A stretch of DNA of 37,222 bases, taken from an uncultured Acidobacteriota bacterium. GTDB lineage: Bacteria; Acidobacteriota; Terriglobia; Bryobacterales; Bryobacteraceae. Below are positions 9,319-19,966 of the stretch, piece by piece. The DNA is taken from the NCBI GenBank assembly GCA_902825945.1, contig CADECY010000094.1, positions 1 through 37,222 of the forward strand, read 5' to 3'. Below the pieces are notes generated by a model. It was not told the origin of the DNA. It searched no databases and worked only from the letters and a program-made list of their open reading frames with translations. The position numbers and the translations under genes are program-made. Every line of letters starts with the position of its first letter. The stretch's first letter is position 1.

Positions 9319-9341
9319 TCTCGCTGAAGTATACAACCGAT

Positions 9342-10091
9342 TCAAAACTCCCAGTAGGCTCGATACTCGGCGAGCATCCCGGCACCCTCGGAAGTCCGCA
9401 AGAACGTCTCCGGATCGGAGAACCGTTCGTGGCGCGGAAAGCTGTTGCGGTAGGCAACGAGTTGCGTTTCGAAGTTGGCACACGCTTGGGCGGCGAGTTC
9501 GGCGCGTCCGAATCCTCCGAGCCCGCGCCTCCGAAGGTCCGCCGCCGGACCCTCCGGACTCACGGGCCACAGCGTGTCCGCCTCGACACAGCAGACTGCC
9601 GCCCAGTCTGACCGCGGCGGATACGGCACGCCGAGCTTCACCATATCGTGCAAGCCGATGTGCTCGACGGCGCGATCCCGAACGTGGACCGGAATCGCGA
9701 GCCGCGGCATCGACAGAATCTCATGGGCGAGTTCCGCGCTCGCGATCATGTGTTCCGGACGCTGCCGGGCACGCTTGGCCGCCAACCGCTCCGCGCCGGC
9801 TAAGTCACCTTGCTCCCGCGCGTGGCGGATGTCGAGTTCGGTCACGCGCCGGATCTCGCCGAGATCGTGGAGCAACGCCACCACGCATCCGAACAGCTTC
9901 ACTTCGAGGCCGATGAGTCCCTCGGCCGCGAATAGCCGCATCGTCGCCTCGAGGACATAGATCTCGTGCTCATGCGGCGACTCCGCCGGATCGCGCCGCG
10001 ACAGGTGCCGCTCCCATGCCACGTCGAAGATGGCCGTCACGAGATCCCGGACCTGTTCGGGCAGAGCGGCCCGGAGCCTGTTTCGCAGCAT
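9342..10091 (-). CDS. HD-domain phosphohydrolase-like protein
   Basis: A 249-residue cytoplasmic protein with an HD-type metal-binding core. The HD doublet H75-D76 lies in VALLHDLGEI, with further candidate ligands in EHMIASAELAHEIL and VEHIGLHDMVKLG. HD proteins hydrolyse phosphoesters of nucleotides; the substrate here is unknown. I chose ATG 10091 because upstream in-frame sequence is intergenic, proline-rich and hairpin-containing. An extended -10-like TGC-TACCAT lies 9 nt upstream. It is the second gene in the five-gene minus-strand run. Confidence 0.75.
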   Translation of the reverse strand: MLRNRLRAALPEQVRDLVTAIFDVAWERHLSRRDPAESPHEHEIYVLEATMRLFAAEGLIGLEVKLFGCVVALLHDLGEIRRVTELDIRHAREQGDLAGAERLAAKRARQRPEHMIASAELAHEILSMPRLAIPVHVRDRAVEHIGLHDMVKLGVPYPPRSDWAAVCCVEADTLWPVSPEGPAADLRRRGLGGFGRAELAAQACANFETQLVAYRNSFPRHERFSDPETFLRTSEGAGMLAEYRAYWEF

Positions 10092-10129
10092 GGCCCGTTC
10101 ATGGTAGCAGGACTGCCGGAAAAGCCGAA

Positions 10130-10174
10130 GCCCCGGCACGGAGCCTGGTAGCAAGCCAGGATCCGGACCGGGGC
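10130..10174. repeat. Nested inverted repeat between two minus-strand genes
   Basis: GCCCCGG (10130-10136) pairs perfectly with CCGGGGC (10168-10174). Inside it CCTGG (10144-10148) pairs with CCAGG (10156-10160) around a 7-nt loop. The structure lies in the 112-bp gap between the IPT/TIG stop and the HD start. No T-run follows on the minus strand, so a classical intrinsic terminator is doubtful; it may attenuate transcription or be a REP-like element. Confidence 0.45.
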
Positions 10175-10203
10175 CACGGTTTGGGCGAAATCGTGAGGAG
10201 TGT

Positions 10204-10581
10204 TTACGAAGCCTTGTCGGCGGGTCCGGCAACGACCTTCACCTTCACAGGCTGCTCGATCAACATTCCGTCACTGCCCGTAGTCAACACCATCAGAAAG
10301 AACTTGCCCGGCTTGACATCCTCAGGCACCTTGGCCTGTACCACCGCCGCCTTCTGGCTGGTGATGGTGAGCTCATAATCCGTCTTTCCATCGGTCAGGA
10401 AGACCTTCTCGACGTGCTGACGATCTAGGTATTCGCCCTCGATCTTCATCACTGTGCCCGGCATGACCGCTTCAGGGGTAGCCGTGCGCATCGTCGGAAC
10501 GCCATCCAGTGGTGTCGCAGGCACGGGGACGAGGAAGAGCCCGGCCAGGATCACCAGAATCAGAATTAAAGAGCTTTTCAT
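10204..10581 (-). CDS. Small secreted IPT/TIG-domain protein
   Basis: A 125-residue protein with a Sec signal peptide (MKSSLILILVILAGLFLVPVPA) and one Ig-like IPT/TIG fold. The fold opens with TPEAVMPGTVMKIEGEYLD and continues with VEKVFLTDGKTDYELTI, VVQAKVPEDVKPGKF and PVKVKVV. Single-IPT secreted proteins are frequent in Acidobacteriota and probably bind or present at the cell surface; the partner is unknown. The start has a strong SD (GGGAGG, about 8 nt from the ATG). It is transcribed divergently from the DUF1549 gene across a 165-bp promoter region. Confidence 0.85.
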   Translation of the reverse strand: MKSSLILILVILAGLFLVPVPATPLDGVPTMRTATPEAVMPGTVMKIEGEYLDRQHVEKVFLTDGKTDYELTITSQKAAVVQAKVPEDVKPGKFFLMVLTTGSDGMLIEQPVKVKVVAGPADKAS

Positions 10582-10715
10582 CTTGTTTACCTCCCGACTT
10601 GATACTACGCCGGTTCGAAGCGGATTTCAAGACTTTTCTACGCTCTTCGCTGAAATAATCCGATCGGTCGTAGTGAGAAGCCCAAACCATTGAGGTACGG
10701 AAACGGGCCACCCCA

Positions 10716-10724
10716 TGATATAAT
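10716..10724 (+). promoter_or_regulatory. Extended -10 promoter for the DUF1549/DUF1553 gene
   Basis: TGATATAAT matches a consensus extended -10 element (TGn followed by TATAAT at 10719-10724). No good -35 lies 16-18 bp upstream, which is normal for extended -10 promoters. The start ATG at 10747 is 22 nt after the box with AGAGGA between, giving a short leader of roughly 15 nt. Confidence 0.65.
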
Positions 10725-10746
10725 GCCCCCAGCGCAAAGAGGATTC

Positions 10747-12921
<2,175 letters not shown>

Positions 12922-12936
12922 CCCGGGAGGATCTTC

Positions 12937-14361
12937 ATGATCGACAAGCTTCGTCATCATTGGCAAGTGAGCAGCAGACGCGAGTTCTTCGCGCACGCGG
13001 GTTCCGGACTCGGAGCGATGGCACTGGCAAGCCTACTCGCCGAAGACAAATCCCACGCCGCATCCGCCGACCCGCTGGCGTCCCGGCAACCGCATCACGC
13101 TCCGAAGGCGAAGTCCGTCATCTGGTTGTTCATGGAGGGCGGACCGTCGCACATCGACTTGTTCGATCCCAAGCCGAAGCTCAATGAACTCGCCGGACAA
13201 CCGATGCCTGCCTCGTTCGGCAAACCGATCACCGCGATGGGCACCGCGAGCAACACGTTGATGGGCTCGCCTCGTACCTGGAAGCAGTACGGCAAGAGCG
13301 GCGCGTGGGTCTCGAACTGGTATCCGCACATCGCCAACCATGTCGATGATCTGTGTATTCTGCGATCCTGCTGGGCGAACGGACTGAATCACGTCGGATC
13401 GGTGTGCCAGATGAATACGGGTGACATCCTCGCCGGACGCCCGTCGATGGGCGCCTGGGTCACCTACGGACTCGGCGCGGCCAATCGCAATCTGCCCACG
13501 TTCGTCGTTCTCACCGACGATCGCGAGGTGATTGGCGGACCGAAGAACTGGTCGTCCGGATTCCTTCCCGCCACGTTCCAAGGCACGCAATTCCGTCAAG
13601 GCGATACCCCGATTCTGCACCTGAAATCCCCGAAGGGCGTTTCCACCGAACAGCAGCGCTCCAAGCTCGATTTCCTCAAGGAATTGAACCAGCGCTGGTC
13701 TCAGGACAAGCCGGAAGACACCGAACTCGAAGCCCGCATCAACAGCTATGAGCTGGCCTACAAGATGCAGGCGCAAGCGCCGGAAGCCGTCGACATCTCG
13801 CGCGAATCGGAAAGGACCAAGGCGCTTTACGGGCTCGACGACCCGGATCTCGCCGCGTTCGGAACCAACTGCCTGCTCGCGCGCCGCTTGGTCGAACGCG
13901 GTGTCCGATTCGTGGAGCTCTATTGCGGATCGGGTAGCGGCTGGGACGCGCATTCGAACATCGAAGGGAACCACTCCAAGTGGTGCCGCGTGTCCGATCG
14001 GCCGATCGCCGGCCTGCTCGCCGATCTCAAGCAACGCGGATTGCTCGACGACACGCTCGTCGTCTGGGGCGGCGAGTTCGGCCGCACCCCGTTCAACGAG
14101 AAGGGCAATGGTCGCGATCACAATCCGTGGGGCTTCACGACATGGATGGCGGGAGGCGGCGCCAAGGGTGGCCGTTACGTCGGCTCCACTGACGAGATCG
14201 GCCTGCGCGCGCAGGAAAAGCCGATCCACGTGCATGACTTCCATGCGTCGATTCTGCACCTCATGGGACTCGACCACTTGCGGCTCACCTACATGAAGAA
14301 TGGCCGCGCCGAGCGTCCCACGATCGTGGGCGGCAACCTCGTTCCAGAGATCTGGACGTAA
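12937..14361 (+). CDS. DUF1501 Tat-exported sulfatase-like protein
   Basis: A 474-residue protein with a clear Tat motif (SSRREFFAHAG, R14-R15) and the DUF1501 fold, related to alkaline phosphatase/sulfatase superfamily enzymes. Recognisable family segments are SVIWLFMEGGPSHIDLFDPKP, RLVERGVRFVELYCG, WDAHSNIEGNH, VVWGGEFGRTPF and GRDHNPWGFT. Exact enzymatic activity is unknown. The gene has a strong SD (GGGAGG, 6 nt). It always-or-often accompanies DUF1549/DUF1553 genes in Planctomycetes and Solibacter, and the 15-nt gap here indicates one operon. Confidence 0.94.
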   Translation: MIDKLRHHWQVSSRREFFAHAGSGLGAMALASLLAEDKSHAASADPLASRQPHHAPKAKSVIWLFMEGGPSHIDLFDPKPKLNELAGQPMPASFGKPITAMGTASNTLMGSPRTWKQYGKSGAWVSNWYPHIANHVDDLCILRSCWANGLNHVGSVCQMNTGDILAGRPSMGAWVTYGLGAANRNLPTFVVLTDDREVIGGPKNWSSGFLPATFQGTQFRQGDTPILHLKSPKGVSTEQQRSKLDFLKELNQRWSQDKPEDTELEARINSYELAYKMQAQAPEAVDISRESERTKALYGLDDPDLAAFGTNCLLARRLVERGVRFVELYCGSGSGWDAHSNIEGNHSKWCRVSDRPIAGLLADLKQRGLLDDTLVVWGGEFGRTPFNEKGNGRDHNPWGFTTWMAGGGAKGGRYVGSTDEIGLRAQEKPIHVHDFHASILHLMGLDHLRLTYMKNGRAERPTIVGGNLVPEIWT

Positions 14362-14365
14362 CCGC

Positions 14366-15193
14366 TCAGCAGGGCACGAGGCTGCTGACGGCGTCTCCCA
14401 CCGCTTGATCGAGCGCCGGGGCGAGTTCGCTGATGTCCTCCGGCAAAAGCGTTCTCAGTTGAGGCGGAACCAGAGTGGCAACCCCGGCGAGGTCCTCGAC
14501 GATCGCTCCGAGTGGATAACCGAGGGCGGATGCTAGGCGCCCCGCCCAATGGGCGATCGCCGCCGGTTCGGTTGCCTCCGCAGGCGGGTGGTGGTGGTAT
14601 GCCACCACCTGCCGGATGTCGTCCGGAAAACTCCATTGCCCGGCAAGTTGCTCGCCCGCTTCGCAATGGCTCAGCCCCGAGATGGTCCGTTCGGAATCGA
14701 GCAGACACCGGATCGAGGTCGCAGACGACAACAGGATTGAGTATTGTGCCGGGTACATCAGCATCAGCCCCACCAGGCCGATGTCGCTGAGCAAGGCGGA
14801 CGTGTAGGCCTTCTCGGCGTCACGCTTTACAGCCGAGGCGAGCATAGCCGAAAGTTGCGCCGTGGCGACGCTATGCTTCCAGGCGTTCAGAAGCGGCCGG
14901 TTTCTGGCGATCGGCGCCACGTAAGATGACACGGTAGCCGCCATCGCGATCCTGCGGATGTGGTTGATACCGAGTGTCAGAACACCTTGGCGTACGGTGG
15001 TGATCCGGTGCTTGGCCGCCGCTGCGGCGCTGTTGGAAAGCCGGATGATCTCGGCGCTGATGCCGACATCGGACTGGATCATTCCCACGATGCCGCCGAT
15101 ATCGGCGCTATCGTCGTCAAGCGCCTGGATCAGGCGCATTCCTACTGCCGGGAACGGAGGGATTCGCTTGATGATCGCGTGGCCTGGGCCCAT
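14366..15193 (-). CDS. HDOD-domain protein
   Basis: A 275-residue cytoplasmic protein that is almost entirely one HDOD module. Segments include IPPFPAVGMRLIQALDD, DVGISAEIIRLSNSA, GVLTLGINHIRRIAM, FPDDIRQVVAYHHHP. HDOD proteins derive from HD hydrolases but usually lack catalysis; here the HD position reads LLSDIGL, so the histidine is lost. Members take part in signalling, motility and stress control through protein contacts. It lies downstream of the esterase on the same strand. The gap is 218 bp as annotated, or 47 bp if the esterase reading frame continues past its amber codon. Confidence 0.88.
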   Translation of the reverse strand: MGPGHAIIKRIPPFPAVGMRLIQALDDDSADIGGIVGMIQSDVGISAEIIRLSNSAAAAAKHRITTVRQGVLTLGINHIRRIAMAATVSSYVAPIARNRPLLNAWKHSVATAQLSAMLASAVKRDAEKAYTSALLSDIGLVGLMLMYPAQYSILLSSATSIRCLLDSERTISGLSHCEAGEQLAGQWSFPDDIRQVVAYHHHPPAEATEPAAIAHWAGRLASALGYPLGAIVEDLAGVATLVPPQLRTLLPEDISELAPALDQAVGDAVSSLVPC

Positions 15194-15240
15194 GCTGACT
15201 CATATCGTCCCCGTTAGCCGGGCCGCGAGCCCATCGTTCG

Positions 15241-15411
15241 TCATTCCGGCAACTCGATTCGGGCCAGATGGCCGCGGTGCCTTTGGAATGCCTGATACAG
15301 CAACTCCTTCCCGTATTTGGCATCGGGCGTCCAATCGAATGCCCAGGATTCGGTGGCCAACAATACCACACGTGACTCCGATTTCGCGGTGAGGCGAATC
15401 ACCGAGGTACG
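15241..15411 (-). other. In-frame coding-like continuation of the esterase past a TAG codon
   Basis: The esterase frame stops at TAG (15412-15414). The same frame then runs 56 sense codons to TGA (15241-15243). The encoded peptide looks like protein rather than noise, with segments TSVIRLTAKSESRVVLL, ATESWAFDWTPDAKYGKE and RHRGHLARIELPE. A GTG at 15402 could start a separate 53-residue product. Including this stretch reduces the gap to the HDOD gene to 47 bp, in line with the tight packing nearby. It may be the true C-terminus cut off by a nonsense change or sequencing error, a readthrough product, or a small gene. Confidence 0.45.
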
Positions 15412-17154
15412 CTACTTGGCGCCGGTCCATTCGCGCTGCTTTTCCTCTTCGATCACGCGAACCTCCTCGACCGCCCGCGAATCGGCAAACACACGCGCGC
15501 GGTGCCAGGTGCCCTTGTCGAACGGGTCGAGCCCCTGGCGGTGCTTGACCCAGATTGTCGCTTCCTCACCCGGTTCGAGTTTGCCGTTCCCGTTGCCTCT
15601 ACCCTCGGTCACTTCGCGCTCGATGATCGCGCCACCGCCGCGATTTCCGGCTTGACGGAAGACCGGGAACCTGCGAGTTCGCCCGTCGAGAATCACCCAG
15701 GCCCCCGGCTCTTCGACCACGGACGGCGCGATCTCGATGTCGAGATGGCGGGTCGCGGTGTGCCAGCCATCGTAGGTGATCTTCACCTCCAGGCGCGCAT
15801 GAGCGAAGGTGCCATCACCGGCGGTGAATCGCGCCTTCAACCGGCCGGTCAAATCCAAGGTCGCGCCGCTTGCGATGTTGTCAATCTCCGCTTTGCCCAC
15901 GCCAATGGCGACCGTTGGGTAGCCGGAGGTCACTTCCACCTTAACCGCGCCCAACGCGTCGCCTCGCGGATTGAAGATCCGCACAGGCAACGCGACATCG
16001 CGATCGGGCCAGAACCATGTCCGTTCGAGCGGAAGGACAACGGGTTCTTGCGCGCCGGTTCCCGGACCAGCAATGCCCACGCCGTCCTCGCCGCTGACCC
16101 GGAATCGCAATCGCCCATTCGCATCGGCGGTCGCGGTGCGGCGCTCGCGCGTCCCCACGATCCAGTAAACCGCACCTGGCCGGTACAGCGGCGCGGTTGT
16201 GATCGCCGCCGCGAAGCCCGTGCCTGAATTGCGAATCGTGAACCCGCCTTGCGTCACGTCCTCGAGCATCGTGTAGGCAGGCTCGCCCTCGGTCTCGACA
16301 CTCCACCCCCAGACGGAGAACTTGCGAAACGGATTGTGATGAGAGAATCGCACCGGAACGATGTCGAGATCGGGCCGTTCGAAAGCCCGTTGATGAAACG
16401 CGAACGTCTCGCCGATCGACGTGGCCCAATGCCGGTGATACTCATCCTGCCTGTACTCGAATTCGCCCTGCGATCGCGAGTACGCTTCGCGGGTCTCCTC
16501 GTGGTATTGGCTGATGTAGTCGCCACTCGCGCGAATCAGCCGGACCATCGTCAGCGAATGGTTCGCCGTGTGATCTTTGGGACGCCACAGCAGGCGGCGG
16601 CCTTTGTCCCCGACGTAGAACTCCGGTCCCGGATTGAACGAGGATGCACTGCCGATCATCTCCGGGTATCGCGCGCTCAACCATAGCGACATGAAGCCGC
16701 CCATGCTGAGTCCGGATGTGGCGCGAAAGCGGCGGCTCGTCAAAGTGCGATAGGTGGAGTCCACATGCGCGGTAAGTTCACGGAAGTACTCGCCGAAATC
16801 GATCTCGCCGCCGTCGATACGCACGTGCCACGGGTCCCCGCCATAGAAGCCCGTGTACGTCTTGGCTTCGTAGCCGTCCACGCACACCACGATCACCCGA
16901 TTCCGCGCGACGAATTCCGCCATCTTCGGAATCGTCTCCTTGCCCTGATCGTAGTGTTCGACCGTATAGCGATCGGAGTGACCGTGAAAGTAGTAGATCA
17001 CCGGATAGCGCTGGCCGCTCGACTCGTAGCCGGGCGGCAGCAGGATCCGGTAGTTGCGGGTTTCACCGAGCGTCTTCGAGACGTGACGGCGATCGAGAAA
17101 GGGCTGCGCAAGCGCGAGCCCGGCGGCGAAGATGACAAGCGACAGTCGAAGCAC
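15412..17154 (-). CDS. Exported esterase (esterase D/PHB depolymerase type) with C-terminal beta domains
   Basis: A 580-residue protein with a signal peptide (MLRLSLVIFAAGLALA). The alpha/beta-hydrolase domain covers about residues 25-290 (PF00756-like). The nucleophile S150 is in the elbow GLSMGG, and upstream YPVIYYFHGHS forms the usual oxyanion region. The remaining 290 residues are beta-rich with Ig-like segments and a GNGNGKLEPGEEATIWV stretch resembling calcium-binding or CARDB-type repeats. It probably hydrolyses an ester in the periplasm or outside; substrate unknown. The GTG start has a GATACT box 10 nt upstream. Only 20 bp separate it from the divergent GT9 gene. The stop may be premature (see the continuation at 15241-15411). 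Confidence 0.87.
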   Translation of the reverse strand: MLRLSLVIFAAGLALAQPFLDRRHVSKTLGETRNYRILLPPGYESSGQRYPVIYYFHGHSDRYTVEHYDQGKETIPKMAEFVARNRVIVVCVDGYEAKTYTGFYGGDPWHVRIDGGEIDFGEYFRELTAHVDSTYRTLTSRRFRATSGLSMGGFMSLWLSARYPEMIGSASSFNPGPEFYVGDKGRRLLWRPKDHTANHSLTMVRLIRASGDYISQYHEETREAYSRSQGEFEYRQDEYHRHWATSIGETFAFHQRAFERPDLDIVPVRFSHHNPFRKFSVWGWSVETEGEPAYTMLEDVTQGGFTIRNSGTGFAAAITTAPLYRPGAVYWIVGTRERRTATADANGRLRFRVSGEDGVGIAGPGTGAQEPVVLPLERTWFWPDRDVALPVRIFNPRGDALGAVKVEVTSGYPTVAIGVGKAEIDNIASGATLDLTGRLKARFTAGDGTFAHARLEVKITYDGWHTATRHLDIEIAPSVVEEPGAWVILDGRTRRFPVFRQAGNRGGGAIIEREVTEGRGNGNGKLEPGEEATIWVKHRQGLDPFDKGTWHRARVFADSRAVEEVRVIEEEKQREWTGAK

Positions 17155-17174
17155 TCAATAATAGAGTATCCGCC

Positions 17175-18377
17175 TTGATCGACACTGACTCGCTCATTCG
17201 ACCGGTGCTTGCCGCCTGCCAGGCCGGCAAGCCCTACCCGGACCTGTTGCTTCACAGTCTGGTGGAACAAGCTTCCGATCCCGAAGTCTCGCGGGCGATG
17301 TTCCGCGATCTCGTCGAGCCGCTGTGCGACGCGTTCGAACCGGCGTGGTGCGAAGCCTACGCCGCGATGTTCGCCGATGTGATCGCGCAGGTGGTTCCGC
17401 ATTGGAGCGCCCGTGAATTGAGAGCAAGATACCGCCGCGTGCGGATTCCCCGCCCCGTGACAGCCGAGCCCTCCGCCGTATTCGTGCTGTCGAGGGTGAC
17501 GCTCGGCGCCGATGTCGCGGTGACGAGCATCGTGCTCGACGCGGCAAAGCGCCGGTTTCCGGCCGCGCGCATCGTGCTCGTGGGTACACGCAAATCCTAC
17601 GAATTGTTCGATGGCGATCCGCGCATCGAACATCTCGCCGCGCCTTACGCCCGCACGGGCCTCCTCGCCGATCGCATCGAAGTGGGTGTCGACCTGCGTG
17701 CGCTGCTGGCGGACCCGGATTCGCTCGTGCTCGATCCGGATTCGCGGCTCACCCAACTGGGACTGCTGCCAGTTTGCGAGGAGTCGCGCTATCGTTTCTT
17801 CGAATCACGCTCGGCTGGCGGCGAGGGCACGGAAACGCTCGGAGAGTTGACTCGACACTGGTGCGAACAGATTCTCGACATCGCCGAAGCGCGTCCTTTC
17901 ATCGCGCCCTCCGCGAAACCGGTCTTCGACGAACCCGGACTCACGGCGGTGAGCCTCGGCGTGGGCGAGAATCCGAACAAACGCTTCGCTGATCCGTTCG
18001 AAGAGCAGCTCATCGACTACCTGCTGACGCGCGGGGCCAAGATTCTGATCGATCAGGGAGCGGGCGGAGAGGAGACGGAGCGGGTCCAGCGGTTGATCGC
18101 TCGATCCCCTGGCGCGCTAAGAACGTGGTCAGGCGCGTTCGCACCCTTCGCCGCGAGTATCCTGAAGGCCGCGGCCTACGTGGGCTACGATTCAGCGGGA
18201 CAGCATGTCGCGGCCGCTGCGGGAAGTCCGTTGCTGACCGTGTTCGCGGGAGAGGTGAACGAGCGGATGTTCGCGCGCTGGCGTCCGTCGGGTTCGGGCC
18301 GAATCGAGATTGTGCGGCCAGCCAGGCTCGATCCGCTCGGCCAGGCTTGCAAGGCCTACGATATCCTGACAGCATGA
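17175..18377 (+). CDS. Glycosyltransferase family 9-like protein
   Basis: A 400-residue protein resembling ADP-heptose:LPS heptosyltransferases (GT-B fold). The first Rossmann half is seen in AVFVLSRVTLGADVAVTS and RFPAARIVLVG. The second half shows AVSLGVGENPNKRFADPFE, GAKILIDQGAGGEETERV and YVGYDSAGQHVAAAAGSP, the last being the sugar-nucleotide site. The first 95 residues are an extra helical region. It probably transfers sugar to a cell-surface glycan, though the donor is unknown. The start is TTG at 17175; a GTG ten codons further is a less complete alternative. It overlaps the next gene by ATGA. Confidence 0.8.
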   Translation: MIDTDSLIRPVLAACQAGKPYPDLLLHSLVEQASDPEVSRAMFRDLVEPLCDAFEPAWCEAYAAMFADVIAQVVPHWSARELRARYRRVRIPRPVTAEPSAVFVLSRVTLGADVAVTSIVLDAAKRRFPAARIVLVGTRKSYELFDGDPRIEHLAAPYARTGLLADRIEVGVDLRALLADPDSLVLDPDSRLTQLGLLPVCEESRYRFFESRSAGGEGTETLGELTRHWCEQILDIAEARPFIAPSAKPVFDEPGLTAVSLGVGENPNKRFADPFEEQLIDYLLTRGAKILIDQGAGGEETERVQRLIARSPGALRTWSGAFAPFAASILKAAAYVGYDSAGQHVAAAAGSPLLTVFAGEVNERMFARWRPSGSGRIEIVRPARLDPLGQACKAYDILTA

Positions 18378-19438
18378 AAACCCGAATCGCCGTTGGCATC
18401 GCGAGCATACTGGGAATGTTGCTCGCGCAAACGAAGGAGATAGAAGTCAAGGGCAGCCCGATCTGGACGGACACCGAACTCGATGTCGCCGCGGGAGAGA
18501 CGATTCGCATCACCGCATCCGGCGAGCTTCAATACGCTGGCGCTAAATCTGCCGCCACTCCGGCGGGAATGGCGCGCGGGTTCCGCGACCTGGCGCGGAC
18601 GCTTCCCGTGAACGCCAGCGGCCGTGGAGCCGTCATCGCGCGAGTGGGCGAAAGCACGCCGTTCGCCGTTGGAGCCAGTTGGGAAGGCACGGCGCCGATC
18701 GGTGGACGCCTGTTCCTCGGCGTCAATCAGGGTGGTGGCGACAAGCCCGAGGGCTCCTACAAGGCTTCGATCGTCCGCGTGAAGGCCGCGCCACCACCGG
18801 TCGATGTCTCGAAGCTCGACCTCCCGAAACTCACACAGGAGCAGATCGACTCCGTCCCCACGCGCGTGCAAGACGACGCTGGCACTCTGGGCGATCGCGT
18901 GAACTTCTTCGTCATCGGCTCCCGAGAACGGATGCAGGCTGCGTTGAAACAGGCGGGCTGGGCCGTGGTCGACAAAGACAAGAAGTCCGCGGTGGCGGCG
19001 ATGGGCCTCAGCGTACTCAAGAAGGAATCCTACACCACCCTACCGATGAGCGAACTGAAACTGTTCGGCCGCTACCAGGACTTTGGCTACGCCATGGGCG
19101 ACCCGATCAAGGTCGTAGCGGCGCGACATCACTTCCGCGTCTGGAAAGCTCCGTTTGACCTCAACGCAGTCACTGTCTGGGCGGGCGCGGGCACTCACGA
19201 TATTGGCTTCGACAAGGACCAGCGAACCGGCGGCGTCACGCACAAGATCGACCCAAACACCGACCTCGAACGCGAGTTCATCGGCAAGACCATGCAACAG
19301 ACGGGGCTTGTCGCCAAGCTCGAGCACATGACCGTGTCGAATCCGGTCACCAAAGCCAAGACCGCGCACGGGGAAGAGTTCTACTCCGACGGCCGCACGC
19401 TGGTCATTTATCTTCTACCGGACTCGGTCCAACGATAG
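18374..19438 (+). CDS. Exported lectin-like plus LssY_C domain protein
   Basis: A 354-residue protein with a signal peptide (MKTRIAVGIASILGMLLA). Residues 22-140 resemble the PA-I (LecA) galactophilic lectin-like sandwich (IEVKGSPIWTDTELDVAAG, ETIRITASGELQY, RLFLGVNQGG). Residues about 165-350 match the LssY C-terminal domain (VNFFVIGSRERMQAALKQAG, MGDPIKVVAARHHFRVWKAP, THKIDPNTDLEREFI). LssY_C is found in legionella and other bacterial membrane-associated proteins without a solved role. The gene starts inside the stop of the GT9 gene (ATGA). Its last 35 bp overlap the end of zapA on the other strand. Confidence 0.83.
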   Translation: MKTRIAVGIASILGMLLAQTKEIEVKGSPIWTDTELDVAAGETIRITASGELQYAGAKSAATPAGMARGFRDLARTLPVNASGRGAVIARVGESTPFAVGASWEGTAPIGGRLFLGVNQGGGDKPEGSYKASIVRVKAAPPPVDVSKLDLPKLTQEQIDSVPTRVQDDAGTLGDRVNFFVIGSRERMQAALKQAGWAVVDKDKKSAVAAMGLSVLKKESYTTLPMSELKLFGRYQDFGYAMGDPIKVVAARHHFRVWKAPFDLNAVTVWAGAGTHDIGFDKDQRTGGVTHKIDPNTDLEREFIGKTMQQTGLVAKLEHMTVSNPVTKAKTAHGEEFYSDGRTLVIYLLPDSVQR

Positions 19439-19703
19439 CCTGCTCGAGCAGGTCGTTGAACTGCGTGACCTTCGAGTTCAGCGTGGCCTCGCGGGTGCGA
19501 AGCTGATCGGCGATGTGAAGACACGCATAGACCGCAACGCTGGTCGAATCGAGATTCGGCCGGCGCCGCGCGAGCGCGTTCATGAAATCATCTACCTGCT
19601 CGGCGAGGTCGACCATTTCCTGAGGATCACCGGCCGTAGTGAGGGTGAACGATTGGTTCAGGACCGTGACGCGGACCTGTTTTTTCTCGCCCTCGCCCTC
19701 CAT
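19404..19703 (-). CDS. zapA: Cell division protein ZapA
   Basis: A 99-residue ZapA that bundles FtsZ protofilaments at the Z-ring. The N-terminal strand region (VRVTVLNQSFTLTTAGDPQ) and the following helix (MVDLAEQVDDFMNALARR) are typical, and the long C-terminal helix (ACLHIADQLRTREATLNSKV) forms the tetramer coiled coil. Length is close to the family. It is 13 nt after the zapB-like gene. Its 3' end overlaps the convergent LssY_C gene by 35 bp. Confidence 0.88.
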   Translation of the reverse strand: MEGEGEKKQVRVTVLNQSFTLTTAGDPQEMVDLAEQVDDFMNALARRRPNLDSTSVAVYACLHIADQLRTREATLNSKVTQFNDLLEQAIVGPSPVEDK

Positions 19704-19716
19704 GCCGTTTCACCCG

Positions 19717-19944
19717 TCAGGCGCTAACCTGATCGATCGTCTCGAGCAGCTTTTCGAGGCGCTTGCGCACCACCTCGCGCTCGCTCCGAAGGGCTTCGGC
19801 CTCGCGAGCAGTTTCGGCCGACTTGCCGGCCTGCGATTCGAATTCGGCGAGCTGCTTGCGGAGTTTGGTATTCTCCGCCCGCAACTCGCTGACGATCTCG
19901 ACGGCTTTCCGAATCTTGGATTCGAGAGCCTCCAACGATTCCAT
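19717..19944 (-). CDS. ZapB-like coiled-coil protein
   Basis: A 75-residue, highly charged protein predicted to be one continuous coiled coil (LESKIRKAVEIVSELRAEN, KLRKQLAEFES, EREVVRKRLEKLLETID). Size, composition and position directly before zapA suggest a ZapB-type Z-ring factor, but coiled coils are low in specific signal so the name is an inference. It has an SD (AGAGG, 5 nt from ATG). It follows rplT closely and is probably in the same transcript. Confidence 0.75.
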   Translation of the reverse strand: MESLEALESKIRKAVEIVSELRAENTKLRKQLAEFESQAGKSAETAREAEALRSEREVVRKRLEKLLETIDQVSA

Positions 19945-19966
19945 GGGTGCCTCTGAACGGTGGGAT

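Noticed and set aside
13033..14277. 414-residue open frame on minus
   Set aside because: Antisense to the DUF1501 gene; no start signal and no domain.
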